From the NCBI GenBank assembly GCA_013112535.1, contig JABFGI010000005.1, positions 1-64,000 of the forward strand: a stretch of 64,000 nt of DNA, written 5' to 3'. The translations under genes and the position numbers were made by a program. Shown in pieces: positions 55,212-64,000 of the stretch; within the stretch, counting starts at the first letter, position 1, and every line of letters starts with the position of its first letter. Below the pieces are notes generated by a model. That model was not told the origin of the DNA, made no database searches, and was given only the letters and a program-made list of their open reading frames with translations. The stretch is from Pseudomonadota bacterium. Lineage in GTDB: Bacteria; Pseudomonadota; Gammaproteobacteria; Eutrophobiales; Eutrophobiaceae.

Positions 55212-55278
55212 GTGGACACTTTCGATAATAAATAACTATAATCGCTACATCACATATCTTATTGATACATGGAGGTTT
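55212..55278 (+). promoter_or_regulatory. promoter/RBS module, copy B
   Basis: TGGACA (55213-55218), an 18 bp spacer and TATAAT (55237-55242), then ATGGAGGTTT. Aligned without gaps (until the last bases) to 40270-40337. The ATG at 55281 has a near-perfect Shine-Dalgarno. Confidence 0.6.
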
Positions 55279-55280
55279 CA

Positions 55281-55346
55281 ATGAAACTATCTTTAAATAA
55301 ATATAACTACATATCGATTAAATTATCCTTGATGAATATAAGTTAG
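55281..55346 (+). CDS. 21-residue leader-like frame, uncertain
   Basis: ATG at 55281 is five bases after GGAGG-TT and opens MKLSLNKYNYISIKLSLMNI, ending 8 bp before the next gene's start. The ribosome-binding site is the best nearby, and the following gene has a weak one, so the small frame could couple translation. It could equally be the remnant of a gene once driven by this promoter. Confidence 0.3.
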   Translation: MKLSLNKYNYISIKLSLMNIS

Positions 55347-55354
55347 AATTCTTT

Positions 55355-55777
55355 ATGGAAACAACTTACGTAAATTCTTCGCCTTTTATTTTGGCAGGTG
55401 TTTTTATGTTTTTCATATTCATGCTTCATGTAATTACTTCTGCTTGGCTATTTGGTCAAAAATTGTTTTTAACTACAATAATATCAGGCTGCTTATCTAT
55501 AATTTTAATATTTGGTCTAGGTAGTGGTGATATTACTTTCATTTTTGCTTCAATTTATGGTTCTCTATTTATAGTTTATGCATTTGGCATGAAATACGTT
55601 ATGAATAGCAAATTTTTTGATATTGAAAATCAATCACACCAAAAATTAAAAGAATTCATTTCCTCTAAAGAGGAAGTAAGTTTATTTGATGGCTTTTTAT
55701 TAAAACTAGGTCCTATTTTAGTTTATAGTATTTGGTTGTATGCATTTTATTATATAGCTATCAGATTAATCCCGTGA
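55355..55777 (+). CDS. four-helix membrane protein within repeat-flanked island
   Basis: 140 residues with hydrophobic segments at about 10-28, 33-50, 58-76 and 115-137. A charged stretch (ENQSHQKLKEFISSKEEVS) lies between helices three and four. No family is recognised. Base composition is clearly more AT-rich than the flanking housekeeping genes, suggesting acquisition. It is bracketed by inverted copies of repeats C and D and served by the promoter module at 55212. Confidence 0.65.
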   Translation: METTYVNSSPFILAGVFMFFIFMLHVITSAWLFGQKLFLTTIISGCLSIILIFGLGSGDITFIFASIYGSLFIVYAFGMKYVMNSKFFDIENQSHQKLKEFISSKEEVSLFDGFLLKLGPILVYSIWLYAFYYIAIRLIP

Positions 55778-55805
55778 TGCTTTGCCGAGGAGGCGGGGTG
55801 TTATC

Positions 55806-55869
55806 GGGGCAATTGTGCATGGACGCACAATTGAGCGCATTCATTCATGGACGAATGTATGCGCGACCC
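55806..55869. repeat. repeat D, right copy (inverted)
   Basis: From GGGGCAATTGTGC to GCGCGACCC, with the palindrome CAATTGTGC-ATGGAC-GCACAATTG. Complement of 55095-55159 with few differences. Confidence 0.8.
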
Positions 55870-55887
55870 GAATAACAGCACGCCGAC

Positions 55888-55917
55888 GAAGTACCTCGCC
55901 GCTGCGGGCGAAACCAA
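55888..55917. repeat. repeat C, partial third copy
   Basis: GAAGTACCTCGCC followed by GGGCGAAACC matches the end of repeat C at 41452-41474 in direct orientation. Confidence 0.55.
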
Positions 55918-55951
55918 TTTCGAGAAAAACGAATATTTATAATTTGACTGG

Positions 55952-55971
55952 ATTCCCGCCTGCGCGGGAAT
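55952..55971. repeat. dRS3-like palindromic 20-mer
   Basis: ATTCCC-GCCTGCGC-GGGAAT followed by GAC, identical in all 20 bases to 11946-11965. Confidence 0.8.
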
Positions 55972-55981
55972 GACGGAAGAG

Positions 55982-56755
55982 TTATATCTTTAAATCATAC
56001 TCCGTGATCAACGGCGCATGATCTGAAAATCGTTCTTCTTTATAAATCTCCACCGATTTAATCTTATCCTTCAAACCGGGAGTAACAATCTGATAATCAA
56101 TCCGCCACCCGACATTCTTTGCCCATGCCTGTCCGCGGTTTGACCACCATGTATATTGATCCGACTCCTGGTTAACGACACGGAATGAATCAACCATACC
56201 GATTTCATCAAGCAACTGATCCATCCATGCGCGTTCTTCAGGCAAAAAGCCGGAGTTTTTTTGATTGGATTTCCAGTTTTTTAAATCGATCTCTTTATGC
56301 GCAATATTCCAGTCACCACAAATAATAAATTCGCGTCTTTGTCTTCGCATTTTTTTTAATATGGGAGTGAAACGATCCAGAAAATCATATTTTATTAACT
56401 GCCTTTCTTCTTTTGATGATCCGGAAGGAAGGTATAAAGACACGATACTCAATTTGCCGAAGTCCGCCTGTAGGTAACGGCCTTCGTCGTCAGCCACTTC
56501 CCATCCCAAAGAATCAATGATTTTGTCCGGTTTTTTCTTACAATATATTGCTGTACCGCTATAACCTTTTTTCAGGGCATCATTATAAAAAGCGTGATAT
56601 CCACTGGGCTGTAGTATTTCTTCGATTAACTGATCAACCTGTGCTTTCGTTTCCTGAATACAGAAAACATCCGCTTTTTGCTTTTGTATCCAGTCAAAAA
56701 ACCCTTTACGATGCGCAGCTCGAATACCGTTCACATTTACACTGACTACTTTCAC
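55982..56755 (-). CDS. xthA: exodeoxyribonuclease III
   Basis: 257 residues. AP endonuclease and 3'-5' exonuclease for base-excision repair. Start MKVVSVNVNGIRAAHRKGF; metal Glu in FCIQETKAQ; ICGDWNIAHKEIDLKNWKSN is a conserved catalytic block; the end FSDHAPLITEYDL holds the catalytic Asp-His. Single gene, convergent with the accessory island and divergent from pyrE. Confidence 0.95.
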   Translation of the reverse strand: MKVVSVNVNGIRAAHRKGFFDWIQKQKADVFCIQETKAQVDQLIEEILQPSGYHAFYNDALKKGYSGTAIYCKKKPDKIIDSLGWEVADDEGRYLQADFGKLSIVSLYLPSGSSKEERQLIKYDFLDRFTPILKKMRRQRREFIICGDWNIAHKEIDLKNWKSNQKNSGFLPEERAWMDQLLDEIGMVDSFRVVNQESDQYTWWSNRGQAWAKNVGWRIDYQIVTPGLKDKIKSVEIYKEERFSDHAPLITEYDLKI

Positions 56756-56883
56756 TACGAACCCTACCCCCGATTAATTTTGATCTGTATCATACACGAC
56801 TACACGGTAGTAGTCGGTAGAGCAACACAAGGACGATGAACATGGCGCATGATATATAACAATAAAAACTTTCAGGAAGCTTA

Positions 56884-57534
56884 ATGGAAAAATATCAAAA
56901 AGAATTTATTGAATTTGCAATTGAAAAACAGGTGTTATGTTTTGGCGAATTTAAATTGAAATCCGGTCGTATCAGTCCTTATTTTTTTAATAGCGGTCTA
57001 TTCAATGACGGCAACAGTCTGGCCCAACTAGGTAAATATTATGCCCAGGCCGTTAAACACTCCAGTCTTGAATTCGACATGATATATGGACCTGCTTATA
57101 AAGGTATACCACTAGCTTCAACTATGGCAATTGCTTTTCAGCAAGATCATCAATCCAATTATCCTTTTTGCTTCAATAGAAAAGAAATTAAGGATCATGG
57201 AGAAGGCGGGATTACCTTTGGTGCAGAAATTAACGGCCGTGTTTTAATCATTGATGATGTTATTTCGGCAGGAACATCAATCCGTGAATCTATGGAGATC
57301 ATTACAGCAAAAGGTGGTGAAACAGTCGGCGCCGTTGTTGCTGTTGATCGACAGGAGCGGGGATTGGGTGACCAGTCTGCGATTCAGGAAGTGGAACAAG
57401 TTCATAATATCAAGGTCATAAGTATTATCAGTCTGGAACACATCGTGGCTTATTTGGCTGATCATGGTGAAATGCAAGAGCATCTTGATGCAATAACTGC
57501 TTATGAAAGCCAATATGGCGCTGTAAAAACATGA
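56884..57534 (+). CDS. pyrE: orotate phosphoribosyltransferase
   Basis: 216 residues. It joins orotate and PRPP in pyrimidine synthesis. FNSGLFNDG, YGPAYKGIPLA, the flexible loop FNRKEIKDHGEGG and PRPP motif VLIIDDVISAGTSIRES are all intact. It lies alone; its pathway partners pyrB/pyrC' are at 36-38 kb. AGGAAGC lies just before the ATG. Confidence 0.97.
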   Translation: MEKYQKEFIEFAIEKQVLCFGEFKLKSGRISPYFFNSGLFNDGNSLAQLGKYYAQAVKHSSLEFDMIYGPAYKGIPLASTMAIAFQQDHQSNYPFCFNRKEIKDHGEGGITFGAEINGRVLIIDDVISAGTSIRESMEIITAKGGETVGAVVAVDRQERGLGDQSAIQEVEQVHNIKVISIISLEHIVAYLADHGEMQEHLDAITAYESQYGAVKT

Positions 57535-57604
57535 TCTGATATATCAGGCGTACTATACTAACAAGCATAAAAAATACATTGATAACACGGTCAGGAGACA
57601 TGTT

Positions 57605-58231
57605 GTGAAAAAATCATTTTTTAGTACTTTTATTATTATCTTAACTTTGAGTGGCTTAACTTTATCTGGCTCTGTTCAGGCAAGAATGAAATGCTGGACA
57701 AATAATGAAGGCGTGAAAGAGTGTGGAAATGCAGTCCCACCTGAATATGCACAAAAAGGTCATGAGGAACTAGGTAAAAGTGGTGTCGTAAGGGAAGAAA
57801 CCGAACGAGCAAAAACAGACAAAGAGCTTGATGAGCAAAAGCGTCTGGATGCGATTAAGGCTGAAGAAGAACGTATAGCCGCCGAACAAAAGAAAAAAGA
57901 TGATGTACTTCTACAAACCTTTAGTTCTGTTGAAGACATAGAAAGAGCACGAGATGAACGCTTAACATCACTGGATGCAGCAATAAAATTGACTCAGGCT
58001 CGAAATGAAAAAATAGAATACGATCTTGATAAACGTATTCAAAATGCTGCTGCAGCTGAAAGAGCGGGAAAAGCACCTTCAGAATCACTGCTTGATGCGA
58101 TTGAATCATTAAAAAGACAATTAAAGAATAACGATTCTTTTATTGAAGCAAAACGTGCTGAACAGGAAGTAATCAAGGAAGCGCATGCAAAAGACATTGC
58201 GCATTTCAAAAAACTTAAAGGAATAAAGTAA
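57605..58231 (+). CDS. exported coiled-coil protein with DUF4124-like N-terminus
   Basis: 208 residues from GTG 57605 with GGAG seven bases before it. Signal peptide about 1-26 (ending VQARM). A short Cys-containing DUF4124-like part, KCWTNNEGVKECGNAVPPEY, is followed by a highly charged, mainly helical coiled-coil region (about 50-205). The function is unknown; probably a periplasmic structural protein. Transcription is likely stopped by a hairpin inside the convergent slmA gene. Confidence 0.8.
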   Translation: MKKSFFSTFIIILTLSGLTLSGSVQARMKCWTNNEGVKECGNAVPPEYAQKGHEELGKSGVVREETERAKTDKELDEQKRLDAIKAEEERIAAEQKKKDDVLLQTFSSVEDIERARDERLTSLDAAIKLTQARNEKIEYDLDKRIQNAAAAERAGKAPSESLLDAIESLKRQLKNNDSFIEAKRAEQEVIKEAHAKDIAHFKKLKGIK

Positions 58232-58236
58232 TTTGA

Positions 58237-58827
58237 TTATCTAAATAGGCCGGCCCGCATAGCAACCCACTGATCATCCCAATGTTCAGTGGGTTTTTTT
58301 GTGAAAGAACTTCGAACGTACTGGGACAACTTTCCTTCGACATAGGTTAGCATTTGATTTGCAGCAGCCTCCATATTACTAATCGCTCTTGGGCCATCAC
58401 CAAGATTTGCCTCTCGTAATATTTGTTTTAACTGCGTTTCCAGTCGATCAAAAAACTGCATGACTCGAACATGCAAACGTTCATTTTCGCCTAATAAAGC
58501 ATCACCAATTAATATTCGGGTTATACCCGGGTTCTTTTCAGAAAAACCCAGCATTAATTGAATAATTTTTTCGCACCGGACTGTAGCATCTGTTTCATTG
58601 CTGACAATTTTATTAATTAAACCAAAAACAGTTTCTTCAGCAAAATCGATCAGTGCTTCAAACATCTTCGCTTTGCTCGCAAAATGCCTGTATAAGGCCG
58701 CTTCTGAAACGCCAACAGCACTGGCTAAACTTGCCGTTGTAATTCGCAACCCTGGATTAGTTTCCAGCTCACTTGCCAGTACTTCCAGAATTTGTTGCCG
58801 TCTATTTAATTTAGGATTAGTTGTCAT
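58237..58827 (-). CDS. slmA: SlmA, nucleoid occlusion factor (TetR family)
   Basis: 196 residues (E. coli SlmA 198). N-terminal TetR HTH: NRRQQILEVLASELETNPGL then ITTASLASAVGVSEAALYRH. The C-terminal SlmA part ends TEHWDDQWVAMRAGLF. SlmA binds DNA near the chromosome body and blocks FtsZ assembly there. Its place next to argB-algC-dut-coaBC is standard. The final codons also encode a strong hairpin read on the other strand. Confidence 0.94.
   Translation of the reverse strand: MTTNPKLNRRQQILEVLASELETNPGLRITTASLASAVGVSEAALYRHFASKAKMFEALIDFAEETVFGLINKIVSNETDATVRCEKIIQLMLGFSEKNPGITRILIGDALLGENERLHVRVMQFFDRLETQLKQILREANLGDGPRAISNMEAAANQMLTYVEGKLSQYVRSSFTKKPTEHWDDQWVAMRAGLFR
58264..58300 (+). 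terminator. Rho-independent terminator within the 3' end of slmA
   Basis: 10 bp stem AACCCACTGA (58264-58273) / TCAGTGGGTT (58286-58295), a 12-base loop, and a seven-T run at 58294-58300. On the plus strand it lies about 33 bp after the coiled-coil gene's stop, so it should end that transcript although it is inside the coding part of the opposite gene. Confidence 0.8.
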
Positions 58828-58841
58828 AAAATTTTTCTTAT

Positions 58842-59759
<918 letters not shown>

Positions 59760-59815
59760 TTATTGCGTTGATCGGAATACTGAAACTCTCATGACTTTAA
59801 TAAAAACAATAAGTT

Positions 59816-62332
59816 CTAAAAAGGTATTTCAGCATCAGGAATAACCAGCTGTATAGCTGCACGAAATTCGGATTTAATGCGTTCAAGCACAGCTTCGCTT
59901 TCTCCTTCAAATCTTAAAATGATGTACGGTGATGTATTAGAAGGTCGAGCCAGGCCCCAACCATCACTGTATTCAATACGCACACCATCAATATCGATTA
60001 TTTCTGCATCAGACACAGCTATTTTTTCTGCCAGCTCTTCCATGAAGCCGCCATGCTGATCTTCCTCTAACGGCAATCGTAGTTCAGGAGTTGAAACACC
60101 CTCAGGTAATTCGGCAAACAATTCTGTTGGTTTTGTTTTGGCATTTGTAAAAATTTCAACTAAACGTGCAGCTGTATAGAGAGCATCATCAAACCCATAC
60201 CAACGTTCTTTAAAAAAGATATGCCCACTCATTTCACCTGCTAGTGGAGCATCAACTTCTTTCATTTTGTTCTTGATAAAAGAATGCCCTGTTTTCCACA
60301 TTAATGGATTGCCGCCATTAGTTTCTATAATTGATTTTAAATAGCGACTACATTTAACATCAAAAATAATATTTGCACCCTGATTACGCGAGAGCACATC
60401 TTTTGCTAATAACATCAATTGTCGATCTGGCCAAATAATATTGCCTTCAGCATCAACCACACCCAGACGATCACCATCTCCGTCAAATGCAAAACCAATA
60501 TCAGCACCTTCCGCTTTCACTCTATCGATAAGCTCCTGCATGTTTTCTGGCTGACTCGGATCAGGATGATGATTAGGGAAAGTTCCATCAATATCGCAAT
60601 ACATTTCAATAATGTCGTGACCGATAGCATTGAGTAACTGAGGAGCAAGCGTACCTGCAACACCATTTGCACAGTCAACAACTATCTTTAATGAAGAACC
60701 CAGAGCAACAGGAATATCTTCTGAAATTCGTCGAACATAATCTGCAGAAATATCAGCGTGACGAAGATCGCCTTGGCCGGTGGCAAATTCTCCTGATGTC
60801 GCACGAGTTTGAATCTCTTTAATATCATCACCGCTTAATGTTTTACCGGCGAGCATGATTTTAAGACCATTATACTCAGGCGCATTGTGACTTCCGGTTA
60901 TCATGATGCCACTACCGGTTTCAAGATGATGTGTCGCAAAATACAATACCGGAGTCGGCACCGTACCAATATCAATGACGTCGCGACCTGTTTCACGCAA
61001 ACCTTTTATTAAGGATTCGCCCAACATTGGACTGGAAAGACGACCATCACGAGCAACAACAATACCTTGCTGACCCTGCTCATGTGCCATGGTGCCGATG
61101 GCTTTTGCTATTTGAAAAACAGCTTCTACTGTTAAACTCGTATCAACTACACCACGGATGTCGTACGCACGAAAGATAACCGGATCAATTTTTATTTGTT
61201 CTTCTTTAGCTACATTCTTTTCTTCTGTTGTTGCTTCTTCAATTGGTTCGGTCACCGCTTCCGAATCAACCACAGGTGGAGGAGTTGCGATCATAGTGAC
61301 GTCATCGCCCGTCATACCTTGTGAAACAGGTTTCAAATTAGCAGTAATTCTTTCGCCTTTTGGTAAGTGCGGGATCATGTGCTCAACACCAGGATGTGCA
61401 CCTTCAGCAATAGCACGAACAGCACCTTGATAATCTAATGAGTCATCATCTGAACCAGTGTCAGAAGAAGAGTCTTTCTTTTTTATCAAAACAAAACCTG
61501 CACCGGCAACGACCAATAACAGAACAATTGCGACAGGGATGAGTGGTAACCCCGATGAAGACTCATTGTTCGCAACATCAGTTGCATCACCAGACCAGTA
61601 AGCAATGTTCCAACGCGTATCATTAACGCTGACCGTTGTGGCTTCACCGTGTTTAAATTGTTCATTGCCCAATTTTGTCAAGATAAGTGTTTTACCAGCA
61701 CCTCTTTGTGCTAACTCAGCATAAGCATCGTTTACAGTGACTTCGCTTGCGATACTATCGAAAAAACTGACGTCCAGACTCAAATGTAACAAGCCAGTTA
61801 ATTCAAAAGCATTATTCAAGACACGTTCGATAACAACGATATGCTGATTTGGCGTACCAAATAAATGAACTTCAGAATTTACCTGACTAGTCATTTCTGC
61901 TTTTTTCAGCATATCTATTGATGCGTAACTGAGCGGCGGCACAGAAGCACTATCAGCTTCATAAGCATCTGGTTTTAAATAACGAAGTTTTAATGCATTT
62001 TTGAACTGAGCTTGTTTCTCTTCAGCAGCAGCTGCTAACGCTGCGTCATCGGCACCATCCTGAAACAGGGCAATGGTTTGTCGTTCTTTTGCTAATGTAG
62101 AAAGTTGACTTTTTACCTGATCGAATTTTGCCTGTACTTGCCCGGCAATATTACGTGCCATCGTTTCTTTAGCTTCACGCTCAGCTTTGGCTGCATCGGA
62201 TGACATCTTTGAATAAAGCGCCCAACCGCCACCAACAATGACAACAAGCACCAAAATGACGACACTGATAGTAACTGCTTTTCTAACTGCCCTTCGACTG
62301 AATCGACGATTAGTAACTGGCCCATCAACCAT
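59816..62332 (-). CDS. algC: phosphomannomutase/phosphoglucomutase AlgC with membrane-anchored N-terminal domain
   Basis: 838 residues from ATG 62332 (GGAG seven bases upstream; ATG 62338 is less well spaced). The N-terminal third is a transmembrane helix (about 22-44), a periplasmic region (about 48-255), and a second helix (about 265-283). The C-terminal about 460 residues (from [14 protein letters not shown]) are the phosphohexomutase: active serine in [15 protein letters not shown] (most relatives have NP), metal loop [11 protein letters not shown], and sugar loop GEMSGHIFF. It makes mannose-1-P or glucose-1-P for exopolysaccharide and LPS. The long form with extra N-terminal domain is known in several Pseudomonas-type relatives. 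Confidence 0.93.
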   Translation of the reverse strand: MVDGPVTNRRFSRRAVRKAVTISVVILVLVVIVGGGWALYSKMSSDAAKAEREAKETMARNIAGQVQAKFDQVKSQLSTLAKERQTIALFQDGADDAALAAAAEEKQAQFKNALKLRYLKPDAYEADSASVPPLSYASIDMLKKAEMTSQVNSEVHLFGTPNQHIVVIERVLNNAFELTGLLHLSLDVSFFDSIASEVTVNDAYAELAQRGAGKTLILTKLGNEQFKHGEATTVSVNDTRWNIAYWSGDATDVANNESSSGLPLIPVAIVLLLVVAGAGFVLIKKKDSSSDTGSDDDSLDYQGAVRAIAEGAHPGVEHMIPHLPKGERITANLKPVSQGMTGDDVTMIATPPPVVDSEAVTEPIEEATTEEKNVAKEEQIKIDPVIFRAYDIRGVVDTSLTVEAVFQIAKAIGTMAHEQGQQGIVVARDGRLSSPMLGESLIKGLRETGRDVIDIGTVPTPVLYFATHHLETGSGIMITGSHNAPEYNGLKIMLAGKTLSGDDIKEIQTRATSGEFATGQGDLRHADISADYVRRISEDIPVALGSSLKIVVDCANGVAGTLAPQLLNAIGHDIIEMYCDIDGTFPNHHPDPSQPENMQELIDRVKAEGADIGFAFDGDGDRLGVVDAEGNIIWPDRQLMLLAKDVLSRNQGANIIFDVKCSRYLKSIIETNGGNPLMWKTGHSFIKNKMKEVDAPLAGEMSGHIFFKERWYGFDDALYTAARLVEIFTNAKTKPTELFAELPEGVSTPELRLPLEEDQHGGFMEELAEKIAVSDAEIIDIDGVRIEYSDGWGLARPSNTSPYIILRFEGESEAVLERIKSEFRAAIQLVIPDAEIPF

Positions 62333-62807
62333 TAACATTCTCCCCTATATCCTGAGACACGCCAGTATGGCCAAAACCACCTTCACCTCTTATTGTCTCA
62401 GTGAATGAATCTACGAATTCAAAGTTCGCTTGTACAACTGGAACGACAACCATTTGTGCGATTCTATCTCCCGGATTTATCGTGTATGACTCATTACTTC
62501 TATTCCAGCAAGAAACAAAAATTTCTCCCTGATAATCCGAATCAATTAAACCGGTTAAATTTCCCAACACAATACCATGTTTATGTCCAAGACCGGAACG
62601 CGGTAATAACACAGCAGCATAATTATGGTCAGCAATATGTATTGCAAAACCAGCGGGTATTAATGATGTCTCGCCCGGATTAAGAATTAACGGTCCATTA
62701 ACACAAGCACAAAGATCCAGGCCAGCAGAACCTTCAGTAGCATATTTTGGTAATGGAAATTCTTTCCCCAAACGCTCATCAATGAGTTTTATTTGTATTT
62801 TTTGCAT
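62325..62807 (-). CDS. dut: dUTP diphosphatase
   Basis: 160 residues from ATG 62807; TTG 62822 would add five. It hydrolyses dUTP to keep uracil out of DNA and feed thymidylate. [32 protein letters not shown], and the C-terminal [10 protein letters not shown] motif V are all intact, with the overlap to coaBC (28 bp) and algC (8 bp) showing one operon. Confidence 0.96.
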   Translation of the reverse strand: MQKIQIKLIDERLGKEFPLPKYATEGSAGLDLCACVNGPLILNPGETSLIPAGFAIHIADHNYAAVLLPRSGLGHKHGIVLGNLTGLIDSDYQGEIFVSCWNRSNESYTINPGDRIAQMVVVPVVQANFEFVDSFTETIRGEGGFGHTGVSQDIGENVNG

Positions 62808-63993
62808 TATATTGATCGGCAATAAGATTAATAAGATTTCTCGCCAATCTTGTTTTTGGCGCTTGTTGTAATTGTTTTTGTCCTGTTTTCCAATAAACGG
62901 TCAGTGCATTTGTATCAGCATCAAAACCCTGTTCATCTCCAACCTGATTTGCTGCAATCATATCCAGTTTTTTGGCATGTAATTTCGATTGCGCATTTGC
63001 TTCAAGATTTTCTGTTTCAGCAGCAAAGCCAACAGAAAAAGGCGCATTCTGCATAGCGCTAACATCCGACAGAATATCAGGATTCTTCTTCAGCTTTAAC
63101 TGTAATGAATCATCTGATTTTTTTATTTTTTGCCGGGCAATGCTTTCCAGACTGTAATCAGCGACAGCAGCGGCAGATATAAAAATATCCGCATTACATA
63201 TTTGTTGCATTACGGCACTGTGCATTTCAACTGCAGAATTAACTTTTGTTACATTAATTCTTTCCGGCTCGGATAAATTTACCGGACCTGATACGAGAGA
63301 AACTTGCGCACCAGCTTCCATTGCTGCCAAAGCAACAGCATAACCCATTTTTCCGGAGCTGCGATTACTGATGTAACGTACGGGATCAATCGCTTCACGA
63401 GTCGGCCCTGCCGTTACTAATACTCGGGAACCGGTAAGAATATTTGTTTCAAATGATTTCGCTGTTAATAAGGCAATTTCTTCCGCTTCCAGCATACGGC
63501 CCGGGCCATTTTCACCACATGCCTGTTCGCCTTCCGCCGGACCAAGAATACCTAAACCGCGATTTTTTAATTTTTCCAGATTTTCCTGCGTCACCGAATT
63601 TAACCACATCTGCTGATTCATGGCTGGCGCTAACATCAGTGGCACATCGGTTGCCAGACATAAGGTGCTTAATAGATCATCAGCAACACCATTAGCAATT
63701 TTGGCCATGACATTAGCACTGGTCGGTGCGATCAAAACTAAATCTGCCCACCTGGCCAGCTCGATATGCCCCATTGCTGACTCTGCTTCCAGATCCAGAA
63801 GCTCCGTGTGTACTGGTTTACCTGATAAAGCCTGAAAAGTGAGAGGCGTTACAAACTCCATAGCACCATGAGTCATAACAACCCGGACATCCGCACCGTG
63901 GTTTCGTAGCAAACGTAGTAATACGGCTGATTTATAAGCCGCGATACCGCCTGTCACACCTAATAAAATTCGTTTTCCAGCTAATTGATACAT
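62779..63993 (-). CDS. coaBC: bifunctional CoaBC, phosphopantothenate-cysteine ligase/decarboxylase
   Basis: 404 residues. Coenzyme A synthesis. The CoaC flavoprotein half (1-190) has [37 protein letters not shown] with the active His, and [15 protein letters not shown]. The CoaB half has [20 protein letters not shown] and [20 protein letters not shown]. The start is 8 bases from the window edge; its upstream promoter is outside. It overlaps dut by 28 bp. Confidence 0.97.
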   Translation of the reverse strand: MYQLAGKRILLGVTGGIAAYKSAVLLRLLRNHGADVRVVMTHGAMEFVTPLTFQALSGKPVHTELLDLEAESAMGHIELARWADLVLIAPTSANVMAKIANGVADDLLSTLCLATDVPLMLAPAMNQQMWLNSVTQENLEKLKNRGLGILGPAEGEQACGENGPGRMLEAEEIALLTAKSFETNILTGSRVLVTAGPTREAIDPVRYISNRSSGKMGYAVALAAMEAGAQVSLVSGPVNLSEPERINVTKVNSAVEMHSAVMQQICNADIFISAAAVADYSLESIARQKIKKSDDSLQLKLKKNPDILSDVSAMQNAPFSVGFAAETENLEANAQSKLHAKKLDMIAANQVGDEQGFDADTNALTVYWKTGQKQLQQAPKTRLARNLINLIADQYNAKNTNKTH

Positions 63994-64000
63994 ATATGTT

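Larger units (their letters stand above)
54951..55354. other. 404 bp repeat-rich intergenic region
   Basis: It contains, in order, the complement of repeat C (54982-55045), repeat D (55095-55159), the promoter/RBS module copy B (55212-55278) and a 21-codon frame (55281-55346). No other gene is seen. Confidence 0.7.

Noticed and set aside
55782..55973. 63-codon Arg-rich frame after the membrane gene
   Set aside because: It reads straight through repeats D and C and the dRS3-like 20-mer, so it is repeat DNA and not a gene.
56756..56883. Palindromic-looking stretch ACTACACGGTAGTAGTCGGTAG as a possible tRNA or operator
   Set aside because: No cloverleaf can be drawn and the symmetry is short and imperfect.

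Overview
The window reads as a chromosomal segment of a low-GC gammaproteobacterium. The gene sets and orders hemC-hemD-hemX-hemY, gshB-tonB-yqgE-yqgF(ruvX)-pyrR-pyrB-pyrC', pilT-pilU-yggS-proC-yggT-yggU and slmA-argB-algC-dut-coaBC are all characteristic of that class. A phosphoribulokinase gene suggests Calvin-cycle (autotrophic) ability or ancestry. A c5-type cytochrome and type IV pilus retraction ATPases fit a free-living respiratory bacterium. I cannot name the genus. I saw no rRNA, tRNA or CRISPR array.

Layout. 1-590: an IS1182-type transposase running off the left edge. 658-987: a small zinc-ribbon membrane protein. 1057-9147 (minus): a fatty-acid degradation operon (acyltransferase/hydrolase fusion, FadE-, FadI- and FadJ-like). 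9364-13483: a sugar-nucleotide-type SDR protein, an HDOD protein, cytochrome c5, an orphan TRAP binding lipoprotein and a small membrane protein. 13492-16731 (minus): uvrD interrupted by a 358-residue intein exactly at the GDDDQ/SIYSWRGA motif. 16837-23116 (plus): pmbA, then MoxR-DUF58-transglutaminase and a cNMP/GGDEF protein. 23119-31645: msbA, phosphoribulokinase, a ParA-like ATPase, an Fe-S flavoreductase and the heme operon. 31751-39916 (plus): gshB, tonB-like, an encapsulated-ferritin-type protein, a lipoprotein, yqgE, ruvX, pyrR, pyrB, a non-catalytic dihydroorotase homologue, a PyrK-like subunit and a TrmB-like methyltransferase.

39917-41574 and 54951-55981 are two accessory islands. 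They share dispersed repeats, and both carry a promoter-plus-ribosome-binding-site module (TGGACA-18 bp-TATAAT) ahead of small unknown genes. The first island also carries a good integron-type attC hairpin between two cassette-like genes. Between them lie a DksA-type zinc finger protein, a peroxiredoxin behind a convincing OxyR operator, nhaA, a ComEA-like protein, a LysR regulator, a Tat-exported PhoX-type phosphatase, malic enzyme, a PilZ protein and three tandem PilT/PilU ATPases, followed by yggS-proC-yggT-yggU. The right end holds xthA, pyrE, a coiled-coil exported protein and the slmA-argB-algC-dut-coaBC block.

The most unusual items are the UvrD intein, the repeat/promoter islands with attC-like hairpins, the ferritin-like protein with no encapsulin gene beside it, the third PilT paralogue, the acyltransferase-hydrolase fusion, and a Rho-independent terminator placed inside the slmA coding sequence.
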